Assembly: GCA_027067775.1 (NCBI GenBank)
Contig: JAMOVK010000058.1
Span: 1 to 45,876, forward strand
DNA length: 45,876 nucleotides
Reading direction: 5' to 3'
From: Deltaproteobacteria bacterium
GTDB lineage: Bacteria; Desulfobacterota; Dissulfuribacteria; Dissulfuribacterales; QOAL01
The position numbers were made by a program, and so were the translations under genes. The notes under the pieces were generated by a model, which had not been told where the DNA came from, did not search any database, and saw only the letters and a program-made list of their open reading frames with translations. Below, one piece after another: positions 1-7,618 of the stretch (position 1 is its first letter; each line of letters begins with the position of its first letter).

Positions 1-1
1 C

Positions 2-94
2 GCTAAATCTATGACCAAATGGGCGATTGTGGGTATTGCCGTAGCCCTGGGATCTTTGGTAATTGTTCATCAAGTGGCGCGTTTCTTTATGTAA
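2..94 (+). CDS. C-terminal end of an unidentified membrane protein (partial)
   Basis: The window opens inside a reading frame that runs from base 2 to a TAA stop at 92-94. The 30 visible residues are mostly one hydrophobic stretch (IVGIAVALGSLVIVHQVARF), which looks like a C-terminal transmembrane helix with a short tail. A strong hairpin follows immediately at 101-123, as expected at the end of a transcription unit. Too little is visible to name the family. Confidence 0.5.
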   Translation, partial: AKSMTKWAIVGIAVALGSLVIVHQVARFFM

Positions 95-100
95 TGAAAA

Positions 101-123
101 ACGGCTGTTGGTTCAACAGCCGT
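101..123. terminator. Perfect hairpin, probable bidirectional terminator
   Basis: ACGGCTGTTG (101-110) and CAACAGCCGT (114-123) form a perfect 10-bp stem with a 3-base loop. It lies 6 bases after the stop of the plus-strand gene and 8 bases beyond the stop of the minus-strand gene at 132. The plus side continues TGTTATC. On the minus strand the stem is followed by TTTTC. It therefore sits between two convergent genes and could end both transcripts; the T tracts are short. Confidence 0.65.
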
Positions 124-131
124 TGTTATCT

Positions 132-1250
132 TCAGGAGGGATCATGTTTGACCACCTCCTTTCTGTAAATTTGAAAGTATTGGTTTTTTTTATAACTTAT
201 ATTTCCAATACCTTCTTTCTCGTCATTAATGCGGAAGATATAACTTCCTTTATTAATGACGATATACTTATTTTCACTCGGCAATCTTATGCCGAAAGGG
301 GGAATGCCATTTATTTTGTATTCCCCGGGTGGTAAAGCGGTGTAGTACTTTACCGCTTTTTTTCGCTCTAAAGAGCGCATCGGTACCCACTTATATTCAG
401 GTACCAGCGACCTCACTTTCGAGGTCACCTTGTGAAGAAGAGAATTTTTCTTAATCTCTTCTTCATATTTTTTCAACTTCTCTCGCTCCTCGGGAGTGAG
501 AGGTTGGCCGTTTTTTATTTTTTCTTTCATCTGGTTGATGAAGGCGGCTCTGGCCTGGGCCTTTTGTTTTTCCTCAAGGCTCTTAAGTTCACTAAGGGCC
601 TCTTGGTCAGGATTATGTATGGAGGAGAAAAAACCAGGTACATTGTATCCTGTTATTCCCGTCCATATGCCAGAAGGAATAAGGGAGATAATGGTGAATA
701 TAAACGCCAATGTAACATAGGCATATATTAAAAATCTCCCTAAAAAATCGCTAAATCCCCAACTATAATACATCAGACGTAGTAAAATTAAGCAGGCTAT
801 TAGTGTTGGAAAGGCTGCTGGATTATTCCTGAACCAGTCTGCCCACATAAAAAGAAAGAAAAATGGCAAAGAGCCATTGAGAGCGATACTGGCTACAAGG
901 CGAAAATAGTCTTTTATAAAGTTCTTAGAGCCTTTCACTCCCTCAAAAATAACTCCTCCACCAAAAACCCAAGCCAAGATATCTGGCTGAAAGGCTCCGG
1001 AGAATTCTTGTTCTTCATTTGTATTGCGATTTATTTTGGGGAGCCCAATTATGGCAGCTAAAAATCCAAAGAAAAACAGTGGAGCAAACCATCTGGAAAC
1101 CCATATTGAAAGGAAGTATGCTGGAATAAGAGCCAATATATAGGCATACAAAAAAACAATTAGTTGCCTGTGTAATTTATGGCTATTTTCACGAATGAAG
1201 GTAAAAGATTTTTGACTTAAGCCAAATAAAATTTTTAGGAAAAGTTCCAT
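132..1250 (-). CDS. Multi-pass membrane protein with charged helical insert, unknown function
   Basis: I do not recognise the family. The N-terminal ~220 residues contain five or six hydrophobic segments, consistent with a polytopic inner-membrane domain. Next comes a strongly charged Glu/Lys/Gln helical stretch (motifs such as EEKQKAQARAAF and TPEEREKLKKYEEEIKK), likely a coiled coil. The C-terminal ~90 residues are soluble and beta-rich, with several GxY/IxG turns. The ATG at 1250 is chosen because GGGGGTGG lies just upstream of it; a TTG at 1274 in the same frame is a longer alternative adding 8 residues. The gene lies downstream of the L,D-transpeptidase pair on the same strand with a ~175-bp gap, so cotranscription is possible but not shown. 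Confidence 0.75.
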   Translation of the reverse strand: MELFLKILFGLSQKSFTFIRENSHKLHRQLIVFLYAYILALIPAYFLSIWVSRWFAPLFFFGFLAAIIGLPKINRNTNEEQEFSGAFQPDILAWVFGGGVIFEGVKGSKNFIKDYFRLVASIALNGSLPFFFLFMWADWFRNNPAAFPTLIACLILLRLMYYSWGFSDFLGRFLIYAYVTLAFIFTIISLIPSGIWTGITGYNVPGFFSSIHNPDQEALSELKSLEEKQKAQARAAFINQMKEKIKNGQPLTPEEREKLKKYEEEIKKNSLLHKVTSKVRSLVPEYKWVPMRSLERKKAVKYYTALPPGEYKINGIPPFGIRLPSENKYIVINKGSYIFRINDEKEGIGNISYKKNQYFQIYRKEVVKHDPS

Positions 1251-1426
1251 TAGCCACCCCCATCTTGAATGCAAGAACTGTCCAATTATATTTATATACC
1301 AGGCAGAGTTTTTCTTGTTAAATCTTTTTTATTTCAAAAATTTCACACATAGTCCCTTTCTTCGAGGCTAAAATAAGGTGGCGTTCCTCCGCCGTTTCAA
1401 CCGCCATGATTGCTAAATCAAGCAGG

Positions 1427-3139
1427 CTATATCAAGTTCTGTGTTGCGGGTAATTCCAGGTACGAAACCTTAAAGGGAGTATCAAGGCCTAATAATATTT
1501 TTTTATCCCTATTATAGATGTCTTGCAAAAAGGTGATGGTATCGTCTTCGTTTCTTGTTACAGTCCAGTAGAGAATAAATATAGGAATTTTCTTTTGAAG
1601 ATGGATGGTAAAGTTTCTCCCTGAGTCAATGATTTTTTTAATTTTTTCAATAGTCCACTTTTTTGAACCTTTAAATAAGATCTGAGCGAGTTCCATGGGT
1701 TTTTCAACCCTGATACAGCCATGGCTGAAGGCTCGGATATTTTTAGAAAAAAGCGATTTCGCCGGGGTATCATGGAGAAATACAAAGTGTTTGTTTGGGA
1801 AAATAAATTTTATACGTCCAAGCGCATTTTTAGGTCCGGGTCTTTGTCTAACAATATATGGAAATTTTGCAGGATTTATTTTGTGCCAGTTTATTGATTT
1901 TGGATCAATTCGTCTGCCTTTTGCATCTACAATCTCCATATTCTTTTTTGAAAGATAGGATGGGTCACGCTTTATTCGCGGGATTACCTCCTTTTCTAAT
2001 ATGCCAGGAGGGACAACCCAGTAGGGATTTAATACCACATATTCCATGGTTGCCTTAAAAACAGGTGTTTCCCAAAATGGTTTTCCAACCATGACCTTGC
2101 ACCACCATTTTTTTTGGCCATTTTCAAAGTAAAACAGTTTAAAGGCCGCTATGTTCACTAATAAAAAACGCTTGGGCAGATCATGAAGGACCCATCTGGC
2201 CCTTTCCAGATTCACTCTGATTTTATTTACCTTGGATGTAGGCTTGATATTGAGCGCCATAAGGGTCTTTTGGCCTACAACCCCGTCTGGCTCTAGGCCA
2301 TGATGGGTCTGAAAGGCTTTTACCGCCTTTTCAAGGGATCTGTCAAAAAGTTCCGGATGGGCGGATTGCTGTTCTTGCAGAAATTCTTCTGCTGCGAGTC
2401 TTTTTCGTAAAAGTGCTACATCTTTTCCCTTCATTCCAAGTTTTAACACCCTGCTCAAGTCAAGAGACTGCCAAGGATTTTGAGCGAATTTCCGGTATTT
2501 TTTTAGCCAGGCACGAAGTACCAAATAGTATGGTTCATGAGGCCATAGGCGATCGAGGTTTCCTGTTATATCCCCAGACGAAATGACTCTTTTAAGATAT
2601 TGAGCAGGATCTTTGTCAAGGATTTTTCTTTTGAGGTTCCAATTGGGATCAAGACTCTCAGGCGAGACTTTACCATAGTATAGGTGGAAACTGAGCCTTA
2701 AAAGTGCGTCTGTTAAAAGTATGTCAAGATCGGCCTTGTCTAAAGGAGTGGCTTTTCCCTGATCAGAAAGATCTATTAACATCCTGATTGTCTTTCTATG
2801 GTAATCTTCGGGATTTAGTCCATGTTCATAGGAGTTTTCCACAGCCTGTATTATTTGATCAATCAATTTTTTGTCTGTCCACGCAGGAACGTAACCACGA
2901 TCCATGTAAAATTTGGGGATCGTTATCTCGGAGGCTACGCATGTAGAGCAGACAGGAACAGTTTTGAACTGTTCCAGGTATTGACATCTCTTATGAATAA
3001 AGGAAACTACAGAATTTTGTTCTAAGACGGGAAGAGGGGACGGATCATTTGCTAAAGAAAGGGAAGCGGAAACAATCAGAATCAGGATGCCAATTAGCGA
3101 TTCATTTATTCTAGATGCCCTAAATGCCGGCCTTTTCAA
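1427..3139 (-). CDS. Murein L,D-transpeptidase, YcbB/LdtD type
   Basis: Predicted periplasmic L,D-transpeptidase making 3-3 cross-links in peptidoglycan. A hydrophobic signal segment (ESLIGILILIVSASLSLA) is at residues ~13-30. A scaffold region follows, then a peptidoglycan-binding helical domain (~230-300; FQTHHGLEPDGVVGQKTL), then a YkuD catalytic domain. The active-site motif SHGCIRVEKP places the nucleophile at about Cys475, with an upstream conserved His in FVFLHDTP. The 570-residue length fits LdtD/YcbB proteins. The start used is TTG at 3139. It overlaps the 3' end of the upstream YkuD_2 gene by 20 bp, suggesting translational coupling; AGGAG lies upstream but at poor spacing, so the exact start is uncertain. 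I assign the family firmly but not the specific ldt symbol. Confidence 0.88.
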   Translation of the reverse strand: MKRPAFRASRINESLIGILILIVSASLSLANDPSPLPVLEQNSVVSFIHKRCQYLEQFKTVPVCSTCVASEITIPKFYMDRGYVPAWTDKKLIDQIIQAVENSYEHGLNPEDYHRKTIRMLIDLSDQGKATPLDKADLDILLTDALLRLSFHLYYGKVSPESLDPNWNLKRKILDKDPAQYLKRVISSGDITGNLDRLWPHEPYYLVLRAWLKKYRKFAQNPWQSLDLSRVLKLGMKGKDVALLRKRLAAEEFLQEQQSAHPELFDRSLEKAVKAFQTHHGLEPDGVVGQKTLMALNIKPTSKVNKIRVNLERARWVLHDLPKRFLLVNIAAFKLFYFENGQKKWWCKVMVGKPFWETPVFKATMEYVVLNPYWVVPPGILEKEVIPRIKRDPSYLSKKNMEIVDAKGRRIDPKSINWHKINPAKFPYIVRQRPGPKNALGRIKFIFPNKHFVFLHDTPAKSLFSKNIRAFSHGCIRVEKPMELAQILFKGSKKWTIEKIKKIIDSGRNFTIHLQKKIPIFILYWTVTRNEDDTITFLQDIYNRDKKILLGLDTPFKVSYLELPATQNLI

Positions 3140-3899
3140 AATGGTTCATGGCTCCTTTCGCATTGATTATGCGCGATTTTTGAAAATAGTATCTGTCTTG
3201 GCCAAAAATAAAAAGACAGCTTCCATCTTTAATAGTTTCTATTATGGAAGGAGCCAGATTTGTCGGAAGCGCTGGACATCCAAGGCTTCTGCCTGGTCTG
3301 CCGTATTTTTTTATAAACTGTTTGGATACATATTCGGCTCCATGAATAACAATGCGTCTTTTTAGGGCATTGTCATTTATGCCTGGTTCCACCCCTTGAA
3401 GCAAAAGGGAATATCCATGTTTTCCTTTGTATGTGGAACCAGTTACAAAGAAACCCAGACAGCTCTTGTGGGATCCGGGTTTATTTGAAAAGCCGCAGGC
3501 AAACCTATCGCCGGAGTTCTTGCCGTGGGCTACAAGACTTTTGTATAGGATCTTGGTTCTTTTGATATCCATGACAAAAAAACGTTCTTTATCAGAAGGT
3601 TGGCTGTAATCAATAAGTATTAAGAGCCCCTTTCTCTTTACGGTTCCTTGATATCTGAGGTTGAGATAGCCTAGAAGGGCGATTTTGAATGTGTCCAGCC
3701 GTGTAAATCTTTTTAGCCCGAGTTTTTTATACAGTTTTTTGGCATAGATGTTGAATTTTTGACTATTGAAGTAAGTGTAGTTGTTATTATAGGAAAGGCT
3801 TTCTTTTTTATTTATGGAACTTGATGTGCAAGAGGGGGTAAGGATCTGTAGCAAAATTAAAGAGAATGATATAAACAAACCCCTTTGGTATTGAAGCAT
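3120..3899 (-). CDS. YkuD_2-family L,D-transpeptidase-like lipoprotein
   Basis: 259-residue exported protein of the murein L,D-transpeptidase catalytic-domain family (YkuD_2). The N-terminus is a signal peptide ending in a lipobox-like LTPSC, so it is probably a lipoprotein with acyl-Cys24. The active-site block reads GRSLGCPALP (family pattern xxSxGCPA), preceded by the conserved IVIHGAEYVS. The ATG at 3899 has a strong GGGAGG ribosome site. It is the first gene of a minus-strand operon and overlaps the larger YcbB-type enzyme by 20 bp; two different L,D-transpeptidase folds are thus made together. The upstream 395-bp intergenic space holds a nested inverted repeat. Confidence 0.85.
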   Translation of the reverse strand: MLQYQRGLFISFSLILLQILTPSCTSSSINKKESLSYNNNYTYFNSQKFNIYAKKLYKKLGLKRFTRLDTFKIALLGYLNLRYQGTVKRKGLLILIDYSQPSDKERFFVMDIKRTKILYKSLVAHGKNSGDRFACGFSNKPGSHKSCLGFFVTGSTYKGKHGYSLLLQGVEPGINDNALKRRIVIHGAEYVSKQFIKKYGRPGRSLGCPALPTNLAPSIIETIKDGSCLFIFGQDRYYFQKSRIINAKGAMNHFEKAGI

Positions 3900-4199
3900 G
3901 TATCCCTCCCTTTAAAAATTGATTAGTAAAAACAGAAGATTCTCTGATAGTTAAAATATCTAAAAGTCTTTATTAACATGCTTTTATAAGCATGTTAAGT
4001 GCCAAAGACTTTTAATTGCAAAACAACTTCTTTCAATAAAACAAGTTAAAACTGTATTTTTAACCTGTACGTTTTGTCTAGTATCGAAAATAGTCCAATC
4101 CTACACTAATAATAAAGTAATAACTTGATTCATCATCAAAATGATAGATTATAAAGGCTTTTGTGAATTTAGTAACATAATAAATGCGAATTTATTTAC
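3900..4199. other. Divergent AT-rich intergenic region
   Basis: About 395 bp (to 4294) separates the divergent L,D-transpeptidase and molybdoenzyme operons. It contains no credible gene. It holds the nested inverted repeat at 3962-4013 and, at its right end, the molybdoenzyme promoter at 4200-4228. TTGTGAA at 4161 resembles one half of a Rex site but has no matching second half. Confidence 0.6.
3962..4013. repeat. Nested pair of perfect inverted repeats
   Basis: Outer arms AAAAGTCTTT (3962-3971) and AAAGACTTTT (4004-4013) are perfectly complementary. Inside them, TAACATGCTT (3974-3983) and AAGCATGTTA (3988-3997) are also perfectly complementary around a TTAT loop. The unpaired spacers are 2 bases on the left and 6 on the right. 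It lies upstream of both divergent operons, so it is not an ordinary end-of-gene terminator. A two-operator regulatory site, or a structured small or leader RNA, would both fit. Confidence 0.7.
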
Positions 4200-4228
4200 T
4201 TGACTAAAAAATGAAATGAATGGATAAT
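4200..4228 (+). promoter_or_regulatory. Sigma70-type promoter of the molybdoenzyme operon
   Basis: TTGACT (4200-4205) and GATAAT (4223-4228) are separated by exactly 17 bp, close to the consensus in both boxes. The predicted start is near 4235, leaving a leader of about 60 nt before the ATG at 4295. Confidence 0.65.
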
Positions 4229-4294
4229 TTAAAAATTGATTTATTATGCCTTGATTTCTTTATACATGTTTTCAAATCAAAAAGGGAGGCGTTT

Positions 4295-6409
4295 ATGAAA
4301 AAGACAGTTTGGAGCATGTGTGGAATGTGTTCCGTTAGATGCCCCATCAAGGTTGAAGTTGAAGATGGGCGTGTAACATGGATAGAGGGCAATCCACACA
4401 TACTGAAGGGGAGTCTTTGTGCCAAAGGTTCGGCAGGGGTAGCTCTTCAGAAAGATCCGGAAAGGCCCCAGCAACCGCTCATAAGGAGTGGCGGCAGGGG
4501 AGCTGGAAAGTGGGAGCCTGTGAGCTGGTATACCGCCTTGGACTATGTGGCGGAGAGGGTTGAAAAGATAAAGGAAAAATATGGTTCCAAGGCAATTGTT
4601 ATGAGTTGTAGGGGAGGGCCATGGCAGGATCTTATCAAGGCATTTTGTCATGCCCTTGGTTCACCAAATTTTACCAATCATGACAGTGCCTGTGGACGTA
4701 ATGTTCATCATGCCAGCAAGTCTGTTTACGGCCTTGGCCGAAAGGGCTTTATCTATGATATAGCAAAGGCCAAGCACCTTGTTTGTTTTGGTCGGAATCT
4801 TCTTGCCTCTCTCAGGGTAGCAGAGGCAAACCAGGTCATGGATATGCTGGATAACGGCGGGAGTCTCACATACGTAGACGTTCGTCAAACTCTTACTGGC
4901 ATCAAGGCCACAAGATTTTTCCAGGTACGTCCCGGCACGGACTATGCCCTTGCTTTGGGAATGATAAACGAGGTCATAAAGCAAGAAGCATATGATAAGG
5001 AGTTTGTAGAAAAGTATACTGTTGGCTTCGATCATATGGCTGCCTTTGTGGAGCCTTATACTGCTGACTGGGCAGCCAAGGAATGCGGTATAAAGGTAAA
5101 GAAGCTCAAGGATTTTGTCTCAGAAATAGGCCAGCAGCGACCCAAGGTGATCTTTCATCCTGGATGGATGCTTTCTCGCTACAGGGACTCCTTCTATGCA
5201 AGTCGCTGTTTGCACATCCTGAATGTGCTTATGGGTAACATAGAGACAGAAGGCGGGCAGCTATTTCCAAAGGGGCCTGGCGATTGTGGTATAAAGGGAC
5301 TAAGAACTTTCAGCTCCAATGTGCCAAAGCCAGAAGATAAACGTGCAGATGGAGTAGGCTGGAAATACAAGCATTTTGACAAGGGCCCCGGCCTTTTCCA
5401 TTTATACTACGAGGCAATGATGACAGGTGAACCCTATCCTATCAAGGGGCTTATCTGTTACAGGCACGATCCCTTCAACTGTTTCCCGGATGTGGCTACC
5501 CAAAAGGAGGCATTGGATAACTGTGAGCTCCTGGTTTCTATAGATACTCACTATAGTGAATTTGGTTGGTACTGTGATGTAATATTGCCAGAGTCAATGT
5601 ATCTTGAACGCGAAACGCCAGTAGCTACTCAGAAGGGCCTCAAGCCACGTTTCATTTACAGGGATAGGGCTGCAGAACCTAGATACAATACCAAGCCTTC
5701 GTGGGAAATACTAAAGATGCTGGCTGACAGGCTTGGTTTTGGTGAGATGTTCCCATTCCAGACAGCAGAAGATATGTGGAAGTGGCAGTTAGAGCCAACG
5801 GGTTACTCAATAGAAGATTTTCAAGACAAGGGGTTTGTATCTCTTTCAGACACCCCTATCATGTACGATAGAGAAAACCTGGAGGGCAAGTTCAAGACTG
5901 CTTCTGGCAAGATAGAGTTTGTCAACGAGAGCTGGGAGAATCTGGGAATACCTTCCTTCAAGCCTTACGAATCTCCTAAAAAGCCACCAAAGGGCAGGTT
6001 CAGATTAGTCTTTGGAAGAAGTCCCGTGCATGCCCACAGTCATACCATAAACAATCCGTTCCTTCACGAACTCATGCCTGAAAATACTCTGTGGATAAAC
6101 AAGCGAGTAGCAACAAGGCTTGGTATTAACGAGGGAGATTGGGTAGATGTAATTGGTGACAGCCAGATGGGAACGATAAGGGCCCATGTTACCGAGTTTA
6201 TTCATCCTGAGGCTGTATACACGGTACATGGCTTTGGTAGACAGGTTCCGCTTCAAAGCAGGGCCTATCATGCAGGCATGAGTGATCAGAAGTTGCAGGA
6301 AGGGCTTCTTCTAATGATGGATGAGGCTGGAGGCGGCCTTTGTCTGTGTGAGAAATTTGTTACTGTCCGCCGCAGCTCCAGGAATCCAAGAAGGAGGGTA
6401 GAACTGTGA
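4295..6409 (+). CDS. Molybdopterin oxidoreductase, PsrA/PhsA-like catalytic subunit
   Basis: DMSO-reductase-superfamily catalytic subunit of 704 residues, closest in layout to polysulfide/thiosulfate reductase chain A. The N-terminal [4Fe-4S] motif is Cys9-x2-Cys12-x3-Cys16-x25-Cys42 (LCAKG). SACGR places Cys133 as the likely molybdenum ligand. The C-terminal molydopterin-binding domain is recognisable (FGRSPVHAHSHTINNP; INEGDWVDV). The start is fixed by GGGAGG 5 bases before the ATG at 4295; it puts the iron-sulfur motif almost at the N-terminus, leaving no room for a Tat signal, so the enzyme is predicted cytoplasmic. It overlaps the next gene by 4 bp. The substrate is not readable from sequence: polysulfide, thiosulfate and tetrathionate are options, as is oxidation in the reverse direction. 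Confidence 0.85.
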   Translation: MKKTVWSMCGMCSVRCPIKVEVEDGRVTWIEGNPHILKGSLCAKGSAGVALQKDPERPQQPLIRSGGRGAGKWEPVSWYTALDYVAERVEKIKEKYGSKAIVMSCRGGPWQDLIKAFCHALGSPNFTNHDSACGRNVHHASKSVYGLGRKGFIYDIAKAKHLVCFGRNLLASLRVAEANQVMDMLDNGGSLTYVDVRQTLTGIKATRFFQVRPGTDYALALGMINEVIKQEAYDKEFVEKYTVGFDHMAAFVEPYTADWAAKECGIKVKKLKDFVSEIGQQRPKVIFHPGWMLSRYRDSFYASRCLHILNVLMGNIETEGGQLFPKGPGDCGIKGLRTFSSNVPKPEDKRADGVGWKYKHFDKGPGLFHLYYEAMMTGEPYPIKGLICYRHDPFNCFPDVATQKEALDNCELLVSIDTHYSEFGWYCDVILPESMYLERETPVATQKGLKPRFIYRDRAAEPRYNTKPSWEILKMLADRLGFGEMFPFQTAEDMWKWQLEPTGYSIEDFQDKGFVSLSDTPIMYDRENLEGKFKTASGKIEFVNESWENLGIPSFKPYESPKKPPKGRFRLVFGRSPVHAHSHTINNPFLHELMPENTLWINKRVATRLGINEGDWVDVIGDSQMGTIRAHVTEFIHPEAVYTVHGFGRQVPLQSRAYHAGMSDQKLQEGLLLMMDEAGGGLCLCEKFVTVRRSSRNPRRRVEL

Positions 6410-6864
6410 ACAAATATATGCTCTATCTCAATTCAAAACGGTGTATAGGATGCCATGGATGTGAGATCCACTGCAAGGCCAACAAGGATTTGCCGGTGGG
6501 TCCCATTCTTTGTGAGATATCTCATGAGCCCTTAAAATCTGTAAAGGGCGTACCAAAGACGGAGTTTTTCTTCCGCTCCTGCTATCACTGTGAGGACCCG
6601 TATTGTGTGCCTATATGTCCAACAGGAGCCATGAAGAAGAGGGAAGATGGCATAGTTTATATAGATGAAGATGCCTGTATAGGATGCATGGCCTGTGCTG
6701 GTGCCTGTCCATGGAACATACCCCAGGTTAATCCTGCCACTGGCAAGGCTGTAAAGTGCGATTACTGTATGGACAGGGTGGATCAGGGCCTGAGGCCGGC
6801 ATGTGTAACAAAGTGTACCACCAGGGCGCTTAAATTTGTGACATTACAGGTAGTAGAGTCGTAA
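6406..6864 (+). CDS. PsrB/PhsB-like four-cluster ferredoxin subunit
   Basis: 152-residue electron-transfer subunit of the molybdoenzyme encoded just upstream. Sixteen cysteines form four [4Fe-4S] sites: CIGCHGCEIHC, CYHCEDPYCVPIC, CIGCMACAGAC and CDYC-x11-CVTKC. This arrangement is typical of NrfC/PsrB/DmsB subunits. Translation begins at GTG 6406, overlapping the stop of the catalytic subunit, with GGAGG upstream, so the two are coupled. No NrfD/PsrC-type membrane subunit follows; a terminator at 6871 ends the operon. Electrons therefore probably exchange with a soluble carrier or a partner encoded elsewhere. Confidence 0.9.
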   Translation: MNKYMLYLNSKRCIGCHGCEIHCKANKDLPVGPILCEISHEPLKSVKGVPKTEFFFRSCYHCEDPYCVPICPTGAMKKREDGIVYIDEDACIGCMACAGACPWNIPQVNPATGKAVKCDYCMDRVDQGLRPACVTKCTTRALKFVTLQVVES

Positions 6865-6870
6865 CAACCA

Positions 6871-6897
6871 AGGGGCCTGGAAGGGCCCCTTTTTATT
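6871..6897 (+). terminator. Rho-independent terminator of the molybdoenzyme operon
   Basis: AGGGGCC (6871-6877) pairs with GGCCCCT (6884-6890) across a 6-base loop and is followed by TTTTATTTT. It ends the two-gene plus-strand operon just before the convergent methyltransferase gene. Confidence 0.85.
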
Positions 6898-7618
6898 TTA
6901 AATTTTGAACCTTTGGACTGCTTTTTCTTTCAAGAAGCTCCTTGAGAATTTTTTCCCCTTTTTTGACAGATCTTAGATACCAAAGCGCTTCAATCTCATC
7001 CTTGTATTCAGACGGAAGGCCCCATATTTTTTCTTTAAGGTTTTTCAGTTGTTGACGCAGATGGTACAGGAAGAGAGCTGCTGTTACTGAGACGTTCAGG
7101 CTTTCTGTAAAGCCCTCCATAGGAATATAAACCACACCATGACATAGGCTTCTGATCGTATTGTCTAGACCATCGAGCTCTTTTCCCAGGACAATGGCAA
7201 CCGGTCCGGCTTTGAGATCCAGTTCGTGAATGGTTATTGCAGTTTTTTCCTTGGTTACTAGGGCCTTTTCCGGTGGATCTGCAGCAAAAACTTTGTAGCC
7301 CATCTGTTTTAGGGCAGCGATGCAGCCAGAGGCTGAGCCGTGGCGAAATATAGTTATCCACTGTTGTGCGCCCATTGCCACTCCATGGCTTGGCAGGAAT
7401 TTGTTGTCAACCTCTATTACATGGAGGTCTTGAAAACCAAATGCCTCGCAGCTTCTGACCACTGCACTCATGTTATGCTGATGATATAGATCATCCAATA
7501 CGAGGGTGACATACCTGGTTCGCTTTTTAAGGACCTGGGCTATTCGTTTTCGTCTTTCTGCAGATAGAAGTGGCCCTAGGAGTTGTTTTATTTCTCTAGG
7601 AGTGGGCCTGCTTGGCAA
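6893..7618 (-). CDS. trmH: TrmH/SpoU-family tRNA 2'-O-methyltransferase
   Basis: SPOUT-class RNA ribose methyltransferase using S-adenosylmethionine. The three family motifs are present: motif 1 HQHNMSAVVRSCEAFG, motif 2 VAIVLGKELDGLDN and motif 3 IPMEGFTESLNVSVTAALFL. The short N-terminal helix and positively charged C-terminal extension resemble TrmH (Gm18 of tRNA) more than the longer RlmB, which carries an L30e-like N-terminal domain. Length 241 residues. The start is TTG at 7618, overlapping the end of the peptidase gene by 23 bp; the ribosome site is poor, so a coupled start is inferred. The specific target nucleotide is inference. Confidence 0.8.
   Translation of the reverse strand: MPSRPTPREIKQLLGPLLSAERRKRIAQVLKKRTRYVTLVLDDLYHQHNMSAVVRSCEAFGFQDLHVIEVDNKFLPSHGVAMGAQQWITIFRHGSASGCIAALKQMGYKVFAADPPEKALVTKEKTAITIHELDLKAGPVAIVLGKELDGLDNTIRSLCHGVVYIPMEGFTESLNVSVTAALFLYHLRQQLKNLKEKIWGLPSEYKDEIEALWYLRSVKKGEKILKELLERKSSPKVQNLK

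Noticed and set aside
4161-4180. Rex-binding site upstream of the molybdoenzyme operon
   Set aside because: The left half TTGTGAA is perfect, but the right half matches only four of seven bases at the required spacing.
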